Below are positions 41,346 to 49,323 of a stretch of DNA of 49,323 bases, one piece after another; position 1 is the stretch's first letter; each line of letters begins with the position of its first letter. Made by a program: the position numbers and the translations under genes. The stretch lies in contig NZ_VIFM01000060.1 in the NCBI RefSeq assembly GCF_006636215.1, positions 1 to 49,323 on the forward strand, in the 5' to 3' direction. The notes under the pieces are model-generated. The model saw nothing but the letters and a program-made list of their open reading frames with translations. It was not told the origin of the DNA and searched no databases. The DNA is from Myxococcus llanfairpwllgwyngyllgogerychwyrndrobwllllantysiliogogogochensis. Its GTDB lineage: Bacteria > Myxococcota > Myxococcia > Myxococcales > Myxococcaceae.

Positions 41346-42086
41346 CTACCGCCTGACTCCGATGTTGACGCCCGCCTGCAAGTCGATGAGCTGCCCCGGG
41401 GCCAGTCGCCTCGGGTTCTCGATTCCGTTCGCGGAGGCGATGCCCTGCCAGCTCGCGCCCTTGCCCTCGTTCGACGCGAGCCCCTGCACCGTCGAGCCCT
41501 CCGGCGCGGACTTCATGGGCGCCTCTCCCGCGCCTTTGCCGCTGGGGTTCGGACTGGCTCCCGCGGGAGGCTGCGTGGGCGCGAAGACGAAGGCGGTGAT
41601 CTTCTGCTGCGACAGGCTGAAGCTGACGCTGGCGCGCAGGGGCAGGCCCTCGGCGGAGAACAGCTCCAGCGACTCCTCCATCGACTCCATGATTCCGTCG
41701 AACTGGAAGCTGCCCCACAGGAAGCGCACGGCGGGCGGGACGAACTTGTCGCCCTCCTTCTTCGGAGTGATGAAGAAGGCCACCTTCGCGGTGAGCTTGC
41801 GCACGTCCTCCACCGCGTCCGAGGCGCCCTCCGGCTGGCCCGTGACGTCGAACCACAACTGCACGCTCAGCTTGGTGGTGCCCGCGCCGACGAACTGCTG
41901 CGCGGGTGTGCCGCGCTGGTCTCCGCCTCCAGAGGGCTGCTGCACCTGGTTGGCGTAGGCGACCTTCAGCGTCTCCGGGTTGAACTGCACCACGGTGGAC
42001 GTGGTCTGCTCGTCAATCGGGTGCTCGAAGTTGGAGTCGAGCTGGAGCAGCTTCGCCTTCGCGAGCGGCGTGGCGTCGTCGGACAT
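41346..42086 (-). CDS. LysM-type tail protein (Afp7/gp53-like, CIS tube N-domain)
   Basis: 246 residues. Residues 1-170 resemble the CIS tube/adaptor domain (VVQFNPETLKVAYANQVQ, TTKLSVQLWFDVT, PPAVRFLWGSFQFDGIMESMEESLELFS). After a Pro/Gly linker the last 50 residues are a LysM-like module (VQGLASNEGKGASWQGIASANGIENPRRLAPGQLIDL). In Afp/PVC particles this protein joins tube and hub. Here the LysM part may serve structural docking instead of cell-wall binding. Three-base spacing to the neighbouring tube gene supports the operon. Confidence 0.88.
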   Translation of the reverse strand: MSDDATPLAKAKLLQLDSNFEHPIDEQTTSTVVQFNPETLKVAYANQVQQPSGGGDQRGTPAQQFVGAGTTKLSVQLWFDVTGQPEGASDAVEDVRKLTAKVAFFITPKKEGDKFVPPAVRFLWGSFQFDGIMESMEESLELFSAEGLPLRASVSFSLSQQKITAFVFAPTQPPAGASPNPSGKGAGEAPMKSAPEGSTVQGLASNEGKGASWQGIASANGIENPRRLAPGQLIDLQAGVNIGVRR

Positions 42087-42089
42087 GGC

Positions 42090-42569
42090 TCAGGCGCCTC
42101 CGGCTTTGCGGGTGAGGGACTCGTAGGCGATTTGAAGCTCCTCGATGGCCACCATGCCGTCCTTCGCGTTGAGCGGAGGGGCCTTGAGCTTCACAGGCAG
42201 GCAGCGCGACAGGACGAAGCGCGCGCGCTCCTTCCGTTCGAGCCCGGGACCGAACATCACCACCTCCGCGCTCGCGCGCAGGCGGGGACGGGTCCTCATG
42301 ATTTCGAACCACCGCCACAGGTCTTCGTTGGCGCTCATGCCGCGCTTGAGCGTGAGCTGGCCGAAGCTGTGCGCGCCGGTGAGGCGAATCTGCCGGCCGT
42401 TGTTGCCGCCCTCGCGGATGGTCTTCACGTCCATCGTCATCTCCAGGCCGTCGCATTCGGAGAACGCGGCGAAGCACGCGGTGGGCGCGAGGTCCGGGAT
42501 GTCGATCTCCACCGCGAAGGCGAAGGCGATGAAGGGGTCGATGACCGTCTCGTCCTCGGTCGTGGCCAT
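42090..42569 (-). CDS. Second inner-tube protein (gp19-like, Afp5-type)
   Basis: 159 residues with the T4 gp19-like tube pattern: FAFAVEIDIPDLAPTACFAAFSECDGLEM, TIREGGNNGRQIRLTG, GQLTLKRGMSANEDLWRWFE and MVAIEELQIAYESL at the end. It differs from the 151-residue tube protein at 45364-45819 in having a longer N-terminus and different loops. In Afp the second tube protein forms the ring near the baseplate; the same may hold here. It overlaps no neighbour and starts four bases after the large sheath stop. Confidence 0.88.
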   Translation of the reverse strand: MATTEDETVIDPFIAFAFAVEIDIPDLAPTACFAAFSECDGLEMTMDVKTIREGGNNGRQIRLTGAHSFGQLTLKRGMSANEDLWRWFEIMRTRPRLRASAEVVMFGPGLERKERARFVLSRCLPVKLKAPPLNAKDGMVAIEELQIAYESLTRKAGGA

Positions 42570-42572
42570 GGC

Positions 42573-45362
42573 CTAGCGCGCCTCCGTGACGAGCCCGCGG
42601 TCGCCGCTCTGGACGAGCCGCACGTTGAGGAAGGTGAGCGGTTGGGAAGGGGCCACGCGCAGGTCCACGTAGAAGCGCCCCTGTTCGACGAGGCTGGGCG
42701 TGTTCAGCTCGGAGCCCGTCACCACCTGGAAGGCGCCTTCGCGCGTCTTGCCGGCGAAGGCGCCCCGGACGAAGAGGTCTCCGAGCAGTGACTCGAAGCC
42801 GCGCTGCACCCGGCGGCGGAAGCTGGCGTCGTTGGGCTCGAAGACGTAGGTCGCGCCCAGGCGCAGCGCCGCGCGTCGCAGCAGGGACAGCAGCCGCCGG
42901 ACGTGGATGGGCCGCAGCTCCGGGTCCGTGGCCAGCGTGTCCGCGGACAGCGTGAGGAAGGCGCGCGGCTCCTGGCGCACGACGTTGACCTGCGCTTCCT
43001 GGAGGTCCAGCCACCAGTCGCGGCCCAACGCCGGACTCAGCGCCACCACCCCCGTCCAGGGCTCGTTCGCGGGAGCCACCCATGCGCCTCGCTCCAGCGC
43101 GCGCCGGGCGAGCACTCCGCACGCGTTGCCGTCCGGAGGCATGCGCCGGGGCTCCGCGGGTTTGTTCTCCTCGGAGACGAAGGTCCACGGGTGATAGAGC
43201 GCGCCGTGCGACAGCGCCGCGTCCTCCGCGAAGCCAATCGGAGGCACGCCGTCCTCTTCCGCGCCCAGGGGCGACTGGAGCGTCCCCGCGTGCGCGAGCG
43301 CGTCCTCCTCGCGGTAGTGCTCGGGCAGCGACAGCACTGCCAGCAGGTCTCCGCGAGCCCGCGCCATGCGCACCAGCGCGCGCTGCACCGCGAGCAGCGG
43401 CCCCACGTCGTAGGACGAAGCAGGCAGCAGCTGCCATCGCGCGGGAGGCGACACGCTGACAGCCATGCCCGGAGTCCAGGGCCCGGTGATGCCCGCCCGT
43501 TCAGCGCGGACGCGATGGTAGCGAGTGCCCGGCGTGCGCCCGTACAGCGTGCGCGTGGTGAGCGGCCCCCGGTACAGCACGGCCGCGTCGCTGAAGTCCG
43601 GGCGCAGCGCCTCCTCCAGCACATACTCGATTCCCGTTCCGGGCAGCGTGGCCCAGGTCAGCGTGAAAGGCTGACTTGAGGTGGGCTCCGGTGGTGAGGC
43701 GACCAGTGGCGCGGGCGCTGGCGGCGGCTCGTGCGCGCAATCGAGGAACGTCCCCCAATCGGGCTCGGGCAGCGGCTCGTTTGGCGCGGGCGGCGGGACG
43801 GAGGGCCTGCCCGTGAGCACCCAGGCGCGATGGATGGCATCCGGCGCGGCCACCAACGTCGCGTCCAGTCGGTCCATGACGGCGTGGAGGCCCTTGAGCG
43901 AGCGCGGGCGGCTGCTCTGGTAGCGCAGGAAGTCCGCCTGGGCCGGCAGTGCTTCGATGCTCACCGACTTCAGGTCCGCATCCAGGAAGAGGTCCGCGTC
44001 GAAGGACGCAAGTCCGTCACGCGTCAGCGAGTCCCCGGCGGGTGGCGTGCAGCCCACGTAGGCGGTGGGCGAGTCCGACAGTCCGAGGGGAATGGAGAAC
44101 GCCTCACCCCGCGCTCCCGGGCCGGCAAGGGGGAAGCGGCTGCTGGGGATGCCCTGGCGCCAGTCGCTCGGCAGCCGCTCTTCGGGAAGCCGCGAGGGAA
44201 GCGTCTCCGCGTCCTCGAAGCGAGCCCGCTCGGTGTCCGTGGGCAGCGCGGCCCAGTGGCGCGGATGGCTCGGGCACAAGCCGAGCCGCTCGAGCTGCGC
44301 GGGCTGCTCCGCGCTCCGGCGGGTCCACAGGCCCAGCGTCAATCGCTCGCACCAGGCTGGCGCCGAGCTCACGGCACCGGGCGTGGACGTCAGCACGCGA
44401 GAGGCGACGCCGGAGACCTGCACCGCTCCCGCGCCCACCTGTCCCAGCATGACGGACTCCACCAGGAGCCAGTGCTCGCCCAGCGACGCCTCCATCAACC
44501 GCAGCACCGCACCCGGAGGCGGCGCGCCCTCCGGAGTCACGCTCAACGTGAGGGTGAGCACACGGGGCGCATCGCCCGGGCCCGGGTCCGTCATCGCCGT
44601 CACCCCGAGCGTGGCGACCTCCCCTTCGCCTCGGGTCCACGACGCGGTGGGCAGCGACGTCGGCGCCACGCTCGATTCGAGCCACCGGGCCTTCTTCGTG
44701 CGCACGCGCACCGTCACGCGTCGAGGCGCGGGCCCCGAGTAGGACGGCGCCGCCTCCTGGCCCACGGCTTCCACCGCCTCCACGGGCACGAGCAGCGCGC
44801 AAGCGGTGCCATCGAAGCCCACGCGCAGCAGGTCTCCCACGGCCACGCCACCCGAGGCCGTCACGACGAGCGTCGCGTCGCCGCCCCCCATGGTGCTCCA
44901 GTCCACCAGGTCCACCAGCTCGCGATGGATGGATGCCGCCACGCGCACCGGGTCCGACCAGCTCCCTTCCGAGCGCGCCCGGGCCACGGCCGTGGACACC
45001 GCTCCACCTTCCGAGCAACGCAGCAGCCCGGGGACAGGGAAGGTGTTGGACTTCGCGTCGGGCCCCGCCACGCGGACGACCCAGCAGCGGCGTCCCCCGT
45101 TGCGGAAGAAGGCGCGCACCGCCGAGGCCAGGTGCCCCTGCACGGGCTCTCCGCGCTCGGCGTCCCATGCGAGCAGCGGGGCCTCGCCGAACACCGCCTC
45201 GAAGTCCGCCACGTCCTCCACCGCCACCGGCACGTGCAGGGGACCGGAGGAGGCGAAGCCCACGAACGCGCCCACGTCCATCCGGGGCAACACGTCCACG
45301 ACGGACGGTGCCTGGATTTCGAAGCGCAAGCCGGGGAGGCGTCTGGCGGCGGGGCGGCTCAC
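42573..45362 (-). CDS. Large sheath-like protein with an FN3-like insertion (second sheath)
   Basis: 929 residues from GTG 45362, one base after the tube stop; the longer open frame to 45596 lies over the tube gene and is a shadow. Residues about 1-110 look like a sheath N-terminus (GLRFEIQAPSVVDVLPRMDVGAFVGFA, HLASAVRAFFRNGGRRCWVVRV). The last 170 residues are the sheath C-terminal domain (EAQVNVVRQEPRAFLTLSADTL, YVFEPNDASFRRRVQRGFESLL). About 540-640 (43440-43740) read as a fibronectin III-like domain with FTLTWATLP and RVRAERAGITGPWTP. It is far longer than the usual 350-700 residue sheaths, so it may sit as a baseplate-proximal ring, like Afp4, with exposed extra domains. Confidence 0.82.
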   Translation of the reverse strand: MSRPAARRLPGLRFEIQAPSVVDVLPRMDVGAFVGFASSGPLHVPVAVEDVADFEAVFGEAPLLAWDAERGEPVQGHLASAVRAFFRNGGRRCWVVRVAGPDAKSNTFPVPGLLRCSEGGAVSTAVARARSEGSWSDPVRVAASIHRELVDLVDWSTMGGGDATLVVTASGGVAVGDLLRVGFDGTACALLVPVEAVEAVGQEAAPSYSGPAPRRVTVRVRTKKARWLESSVAPTSLPTASWTRGEGEVATLGVTAMTDPGPGDAPRVLTLTLSVTPEGAPPPGAVLRLMEASLGEHWLLVESVMLGQVGAGAVQVSGVASRVLTSTPGAVSSAPAWCERLTLGLWTRRSAEQPAQLERLGLCPSHPRHWAALPTDTERARFEDAETLPSRLPEERLPSDWRQGIPSSRFPLAGPGARGEAFSIPLGLSDSPTAYVGCTPPAGDSLTRDGLASFDADLFLDADLKSVSIEALPAQADFLRYQSSRPRSLKGLHAVMDRLDATLVAAPDAIHRAWVLTGRPSVPPPAPNEPLPEPDWGTFLDCAHEPPPAPAPLVASPPEPTSSQPFTLTWATLPGTGIEYVLEEALRPDFSDAAVLYRGPLTTRTLYGRTPGTRYHRVRAERAGITGPWTPGMAVSVSPPARWQLLPASSYDVGPLLAVQRALVRMARARGDLLAVLSLPEHYREEDALAHAGTLQSPLGAEEDGVPPIGFAEDAALSHGALYHPWTFVSEENKPAEPRRMPPDGNACGVLARRALERGAWVAPANEPWTGVVALSPALGRDWWLDLQEAQVNVVRQEPRAFLTLSADTLATDPELRPIHVRRLLSLLRRAALRLGATYVFEPNDASFRRRVQRGFESLLGDLFVRGAFAGKTREGAFQVVTGSELNTPSLVEQGRFYVDLRVAPSQPLTFLNVRLVQSGDRGLVTEAR

Positions 45363-45363
45363 G

Positions 45364-45819
45364 TCACTCCATCTCCAGGCGCTCGTACGCGATGGTGAGC
45401 TCCTCGATGGCCACGTCCGTCCCCTTCGCGTTGAAGGGGCCGCTGACGTGCTTGATGATGCGCGCGCGCAACAGCTTCCACGTCTGCACCACCGCGGTGT
45501 GGTCCTCGTTCTGGAGCTGGATGGTGACGGTGCGCAGCGCGTTGGACTCGCCGTTGCGCAGTTGGTCCAACCACTTGTAGAGGCTGAGCGAGCCAATCAC
45601 CCCGCGCTTCATGGTGACGTCCGTCGCCTTGTTCAGGCCGGTGATTTTCCGGACGCTGTTCTCCTTCTCGTTGCCGTTGCGGTACTCCGCGACGGTGACC
45701 TCCATGCCCACGTTGGAGATCTCCTGGAAACCCGCGTCCGGCCCTTCGGTGCCGTTGCCGGCGCCCAGGTCGACCAGGAAGTTGAACTGCACATAGGGGC
45801 GATCACGAAAGACAGCCAT
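45364..45819 (-). CDS. Main inner-tube protein (gp19-like, Afp1-type)
   Basis: 151 residues, standard size for a gp19-family tube protein. Recognisable parts are the YVQFNFLVDLG start, GFQEISNVGMEVTVAEYRNGNEKEN, MKRGVIGSLSLYKWLDQLRNG and the terminal IEELTIAYERLEME strand. Hexamers stack to form the channel through which cargo passes. It lies 19 bases after the sheath stop, in the usual sheath-tube pair. Confidence 0.93.
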   Translation of the reverse strand: MAVFRDRPYVQFNFLVDLGAGNGTEGPDAGFQEISNVGMEVTVAEYRNGNEKENSVRKITGLNKATDVTMKRGVIGSLSLYKWLDQLRNGESNALRTVTIQLQNEDHTAVVQTWKLLRARIIKHVSGPFNAKGTDVAIEELTIAYERLEME

Positions 45820-45837
45820 GGGTGGTCTCCAGAGGGA

Positions 45838-47802
45838 TTACTTCCGGTCGCCGGTCCACTGACCGATGCGGAAGATGACGAACTCGGCCGGGCGCAGCGG
45901 CGCCACGCCGATGAGGCAGACCAGCCGACCGTTATCCAGGTCGTTCTGGCTCATGGTGCTGCGGTCGCACTTCACGAAGTACGCCTTCTCCGGCTTCTCT
46001 CCGAGCAGCGCGCCCTGCTGCCACTCATTGAGCATGAAGTCTTCAATGGTGCGCCGCACGTTGGCCCAGAGTTGCTCGCCGTTCGGTTCGAACACCGCCC
46101 ACTGGGTCCCCTTGTCGATGGAGCGCTCCAGGTAGGCGAAGTAGCGCCGCAGGTTGACGTACTTCCACTCCGGGTCCGACGCCGTCGTGCGCGCGCCCCA
46201 CAGCCGGTTGCCGCGCCCCTCGAAGTAGCGGAACGCGTTGATGCCCTCCGGATTGAGTACTTCCTGCTGCGCCTTGCTCAGGTTCGTCTCGAAGCCGAGC
46301 GCCAGGTTCACCACTTCGTTGGCAGGGGCCTTGTAGACGGCGCGGTTGACGTCGTTGCGCGCGTAGATGCCCGCCACGAAGCCGCTGGGCGGCAGGAAGA
46401 TGGGCTGGCGCGTGACGGGGTCCAGCACCTTCACCCACGGGTAGTAGAGCGCCGCGTAGCTGGTGTCGATTTTCGCGCGCAGCGCCCGCACCTGTCCCAG
46501 CGTCTGGCCATTGCCGCTGTCCAGCACGGCGATGCGGTACTTCATCCGCTGCGCGTGGGAGATGAGCAGGTTGATGATGGTGGCGGCGTTGGCGCCGTAG
46601 CCGTTCTCGTAGCCGAACGTGGAGCCCGGCGCGGCGACGATGGAGATGTCCTCCAGGTCCTCGAAGTGGAACAGGCCCGTCTTGCGCGTCGTGTTGGGGA
46701 CCTGCTGGCCCTTGTAGTCGTCGGCGGTGGGGCGCATGCCGTCGCTGCCGCCCTTGAGCAGCACCTCCAGCGAGCGCTGCGACTCGGGCGAGTCCGGGTC
46801 CTCCAGCGCGGAGTCCAGCGGCGGGCTCATGATGGGGCTGGCGAGGCTGGCATCCAGGAAGGCGCCGAGCACCTCCACGCCGTCATCCAGGTTCTGCGTG
46901 GAGACGATGATGGGGACGTCGCGGTTCTTCGCCGGCTCGTCCGCGTCGTAGGCGAAGCGCGCGGACAGCGAGTCCGCCGCGCCGCTGCGCGTGTGTCCGG
47001 GGTCCAGGGCCAGCCCGTCCCAGGTCTGCGCGGAGGCCGGGTCATCCATGGGGATGACCGTCACGGCGACGGTGACGACGCGAATCTCGAAGCCCGCGTT
47101 TTCTTGAAGCGACGCGAGGAAGAGGGGGCTGCCGGCGCCTCCGGTGAACTTCCAGTCCTGCACGTCCTCGTCCCACGTGGCCAGGTAGAACTCGCCGGTG
47201 CCCACGGGGCTGGAGATGGGGGACTGGATGTCGCGGATGAGCACGACGTCGCGCGCCAGGAGCGCGCCTACGCGGGGCGTGCCGTCCTCGAACGAGAGGA
47301 CGTTCTGGCCCACGCGCAGGGAGAAGCGCACGCGCAGGTTGCCGGCCGAGCCCGGAAAGCGCGCCGTCAGCGACAGCGTGTCCGTCTTGGGGTTCGCGCT
47401 CGCATCCAGGAGCGCGCGGGCGTGGCCGTCGTTGTACTCGTTGGAGACGGCGGTGCCGGTGCCCAGGTCGATGGTGGTGTCCAGGCCCGTGTAGAGCGCG
47501 TCGTCCGGACGGCGGAAGGCGCGGCTGATGTAGAGCCGCTTGCCGCCCTCCTCGAAGAAGGCGCGCGCCGCGTGCCACGTGTAGTTGTGCAGCGTGACGT
47601 CGTCGGTGAAGGCGAGCTGTCGGCGGTTGCCGTGGATGCGCTCGAACTCCACCACGCTGGTGATGAGCTCGGGCTCCAGCTCCACGGGCCCGTAGCGGGT
47701 GGGGCCGATGAAGCCGGTGGTGGTGGTGCTCACGCCCTCGATGGACTTCGAGCGGAAGCTGGTCTCTTCGACGAATACACCGGGAGCGAGATATTCAGGC
47801 AT
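45838..47802 (-). CDS. Main contractile sheath protein (Afp2/3-like)
   Basis: 654 residues with the classic opening YLAPGVFVEETSFRSKSIEGVSTTTTGFIG and WHAARAFFEEGGKRLYISRAF. The C-terminal sheath domain includes FVAGIYARNDVNRAVYKAPAN, INAFRYFEGRGNRLWGART, YLERSIDKGTQWAVFEPNGEQLWANVRRTIEDFM and the final RPAEFVIFRIGQW strand that links subunits. The central 300 residues form the variable exposed domains. Contraction of this layer drives the tube. It carries AGGAAA upstream of ATG 47802. Confidence 0.95.
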   Translation of the reverse strand: MPEYLAPGVFVEETSFRSKSIEGVSTTTTGFIGPTRYGPVELEPELITSVVEFERIHGNRRQLAFTDDVTLHNYTWHAARAFFEEGGKRLYISRAFRRPDDALYTGLDTTIDLGTGTAVSNEYNDGHARALLDASANPKTDTLSLTARFPGSAGNLRVRFSLRVGQNVLSFEDGTPRVGALLARDVVLIRDIQSPISSPVGTGEFYLATWDEDVQDWKFTGGAGSPLFLASLQENAGFEIRVVTVAVTVIPMDDPASAQTWDGLALDPGHTRSGAADSLSARFAYDADEPAKNRDVPIIVSTQNLDDGVEVLGAFLDASLASPIMSPPLDSALEDPDSPESQRSLEVLLKGGSDGMRPTADDYKGQQVPNTTRKTGLFHFEDLEDISIVAAPGSTFGYENGYGANAATIINLLISHAQRMKYRIAVLDSGNGQTLGQVRALRAKIDTSYAALYYPWVKVLDPVTRQPIFLPPSGFVAGIYARNDVNRAVYKAPANEVVNLALGFETNLSKAQQEVLNPEGINAFRYFEGRGNRLWGARTTASDPEWKYVNLRRYFAYLERSIDKGTQWAVFEPNGEQLWANVRRTIEDFMLNEWQQGALLGEKPEKAYFVKCDRSTMSQNDLDNGRLVCLIGVAPLRPAEFVIFRIGQWTGDRK

Positions 47803-47812
47803 CGGTCATTTC

Positions 47813-48709
47813 CTAGGGAGGTGAACCCGTGGGGGTGATCCACAGCCGGGAGGCAGGCGCATCCTGGGTGCGCAGGACGAGCTCCTGGCCGTAGCGCAGC
47901 GTTGGCTCGAGCAGCGCCTGGGGGCTGCCCGTGTCCGCCCACACCCCCGCCGGGGGTTGGGACAGCGTGGTGCACACGTCCGGCAGCGCCGTCCCGGGTG
48001 CGCGGTAGTCGTGACGGACGCGAAGCTGGAGCAGCCAGGTCTGCTCCAAGAGCGGAAGCCCCGGAGGCAGGCTGGATGCGTCCACGGGCGAGCCGGGAGC
48101 GAAGTCCACGGGAGCCGGGTACGGGAAGAACAGCGCGAGCCGTCCGCGCTCATCCGTCATGCCGCGCGCGGTGATGCCCCCCGTGGGCGTGACTTCCACC
48201 AACGCCCAGGAGGCGGGGGCTTTCGCCTTCGTGTCCCACAGCTCCGCGCGCACCACGGCCATGGGCACGGCGCTCTGCCGCGTGGGCGCGGAGAAGAGCG
48301 GCACGGAGGGAGACGGTGGCGACAGCGGCGAGGGGGGAGAGTTAACGCAGTCGAGGGCGAAGAGGCCCCGATGTGGAAGCGCCGCGCGGAAGGCGCACGA
48401 CACGAAGCGGTTCAAGGTGTCATGCACTTCGATGGTGTAGGGACGTCGCGAGGGCAGGGCGGCCCACCACGCGTCGTCGCCGGCGTGCTCGCCTCCGAAC
48501 TCCAAGTCTCGCAAGCCGGGGAGATTCATCAGCAGGTGGAGGCCCGAGCGGTTGACCACGGATTCGCGGCGCAACGCGGGCTGTCCTTCGGGGAACGCGC
48601 TGACGCGCAGTCCTTCGCCGACCGATGCACCCGTGGCCTCGTCGCGGAAGCGGATGCCGAGCGGGGCCACGCGCGACACGTGCTCGAGGACGTGGATGGC
48701 GGGCCTCAT
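47813..48709 (-). CDS. Conserved-position eCIS protein of unknown function
   Basis: 298 residues overlapping the DUF4255 gene by ATGA. The N-terminal 100 residues are beta-rich (PLGIRFRDEATGASVGEGLRVSAF), a Pro/Ser spacer follows (PPSPLSPPSPSVPLF), and the second half contains a carboxypeptidase-regulatory-like Ig stretch (WALVEVTPTGGITARGMTDERGRLALFFPYP). It has no signal peptide. Proteins of this general type sit between the terminator and sheath genes in some eCIS operons. I infer a tail-terminator cap or decoration role, with low certainty. Confidence 0.65.
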   Translation of the reverse strand: MRPAIHVLEHVSRVAPLGIRFRDEATGASVGEGLRVSAFPEGQPALRRESVVNRSGLHLLMNLPGLRDLEFGGEHAGDDAWWAALPSRRPYTIEVHDTLNRFVSCAFRAALPHRGLFALDCVNSPPSPLSPPSPSVPLFSAPTRQSAVPMAVVRAELWDTKAKAPASWALVEVTPTGGITARGMTDERGRLALFFPYPAPVDFAPGSPVDASSLPPGLPLLEQTWLLQLRVRHDYRAPGTALPDVCTTLSQPPAGVWADTGSPQALLEPTLRYGQELVLRTQDAPASRLWITPTGSPP

Positions 48710-49299
48710 CGCTCGGTCACCTTTCCGGGCGACATCACGCGCGTCTGGGCGGGGCCGGCTTCCTCGTCGGCGATGGCGGATTCGATGCCGACCATGCGCG
48801 CGATGTACGAGGCGGAGACCTGGATGTTCGGCTTGCCGGGCTCCCAGACGTTGAGCATGTCCTGGATGGAGAGCGGCTCGTAGACGACGGTGACTGTTTC
48901 ATCCGGGAGGAAGGTGTCTGTCTCGGGAGTGCCGTAGTGATTGAGGAAGCTGGCGGTGAGGGTGGGGGTGTCCTCGAGCTGGCGCATGGCCCAGCCGAGG
49001 AGCCGGTGTTGCTTGGCGGCGGACTTCGCCCAGGGCGTCAGCAGGTAGTAGAGGTCGACGGGGAGGGGGCGGCGCGTGCGGCGTCCCTGCGAGTCGAGTC
49101 GACCGGGAAGGTTGCGGCGCGTGGTGCTGGGGGTGACGCGGAAGAGGAAGAGGGAGATGCCCTCGTCCATGGGGGCCTTGAAGTCGGAGGCCTGGTAGAG
49201 GCGGAACTTCGCGCCCTCGAACTCAGGCTTCGGACACGCCTGTTCGAGCAGGGCCAGAAGGGCTTGTCCCACCGCAGGTATCGCCGCGTACGTCGCCAC
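48706..49299 (-). CDS. DUF4255/Pvc16_N-family tail terminator protein (Afp16-like)
   Basis: 197 residues from GTG 49299; the frame is open to the window edge, so a start slightly further upstream cannot be excluded. Family features are the AIPAVGQALLALLEQA opening, GISLFLFRVTPSTTRRNLPGR, PLPVDLYYLLTPWAKSAAKQHRLLGWAMRQLEDTPTL in two pieces, and FLPDETVTVVYEPLSIQDMLNVW. These proteins cap the distal end of the tube and set its length together with the ruler protein. It is the first visible gene of the minus-strand particle operon. Any promoter lies beyond the window. Confidence 0.88.
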   Translation of the reverse strand: MATYAAIPAVGQALLALLEQACPKPEFEGAKFRLYQASDFKAPMDEGISLFLFRVTPSTTRRNLPGRLDSQGRRTRRPLPVDLYYLLTPWAKSAAKQHRLLGWAMRQLEDTPTLTASFLNHYGTPETDTFLPDETVTVVYEPLSIQDMLNVWEPGKPNIQVSASYIARMVGIESAIADEEAGPAQTRVMSPGKVTER

Positions 49300-49323
49300 C
49301 GAGCTGTGCCCCCAGCGCTGACA

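Noticed and set aside
45363-45596. Upstream extension of the large sheath to 45596
   Set aside because: It lies over the inner-tube gene, and the added residues are Arg/Ser/Thr-rich shadow translation.
44806-47838. 1010-residue open frame on the plus strand
   Set aside because: It is antisense across the sheath and tube genes, whose own products are clearly recognisable.
12900-49323. Possible prophage
   Set aside because: No capsid, portal, terminase, integrase or lysis genes are present; the AAA ATPase, DUF4255 and DUF5908-like genes point to an eCIS.

Overview
This window is high-GC DNA (roughly two thirds G+C by eye) that fits a myxobacterium, most likely Myxococcaceae. The clearest markers are a MYXO-CTERM-type sorting tail (Cys motif, hydrophobic helix, Arg cluster) on the 26036-28543 product and a large soluble-plus-membrane Ser/Thr kinase. 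Genes are densely packed, often with ATGA or TGATG start/stop overlaps. No gap exceeds 300 bases. I saw no tRNA, rRNA, CRISPR array or insertion sequence.

Region 1 (1-3967, plus strand) is regulatory. A GHKL-type ATPase end overlaps a Ser/Thr protein kinase that carries two STAS-like/zinc-ribbon modules before the kinase domain.

Region 2 (4024-11630, plus strand) is a tightly coupled RiPP-like cassette. Two paralogous proteins resembling the N-terminal (tRNA-dependent glutamylation) domain of LanB dehydratases flank a protein that looks like a radical-SAM barrel without its cluster cysteines, joined by a repeat linker to a PqqD-like end. Two small proteins follow, then a strong hairpin terminator. 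An FAD oxidoreductase (11748-12863) comes after the terminator and converges on a TPR-protein gene (12860-14701, minus).

Region 3 (14849-49299, minus strand, read right to left) is a contractile injection system (eCIS / phage-tail-like particle) operon. The order is: DUF4255 terminator protein, a 298-aa protein, sheath, inner tube, a second very large sheath with an FN3-like insertion, a second tube protein, LysM tail protein, a 59-aa DUF5908-like protein, gp27-like hub and gp5-like spike as separate genes, an unknown 523-aa protein, gp25, baseplate J, tail protein I with a propeller-like N-terminus, two paralogous fibre/baseplate-like proteins, an IPT/TIG protein, a von Willebrand A surface protein, an unknown eCIS-type protein, and the AAA+ ATPase. 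The end of the operon looks like cargo and modification: a 1112-aa helical protein with a possible PD-(D/E)XK nuclease end, a small acidic protein, a glycosyltransferase-methyltransferase-glycosyltransferase fusion, and a GT32-like glycosyltransferase. No PAAR tip or classical tape-measure gene was recognised.

Functions come from reading protein sequence and gene order only. No database search was run.
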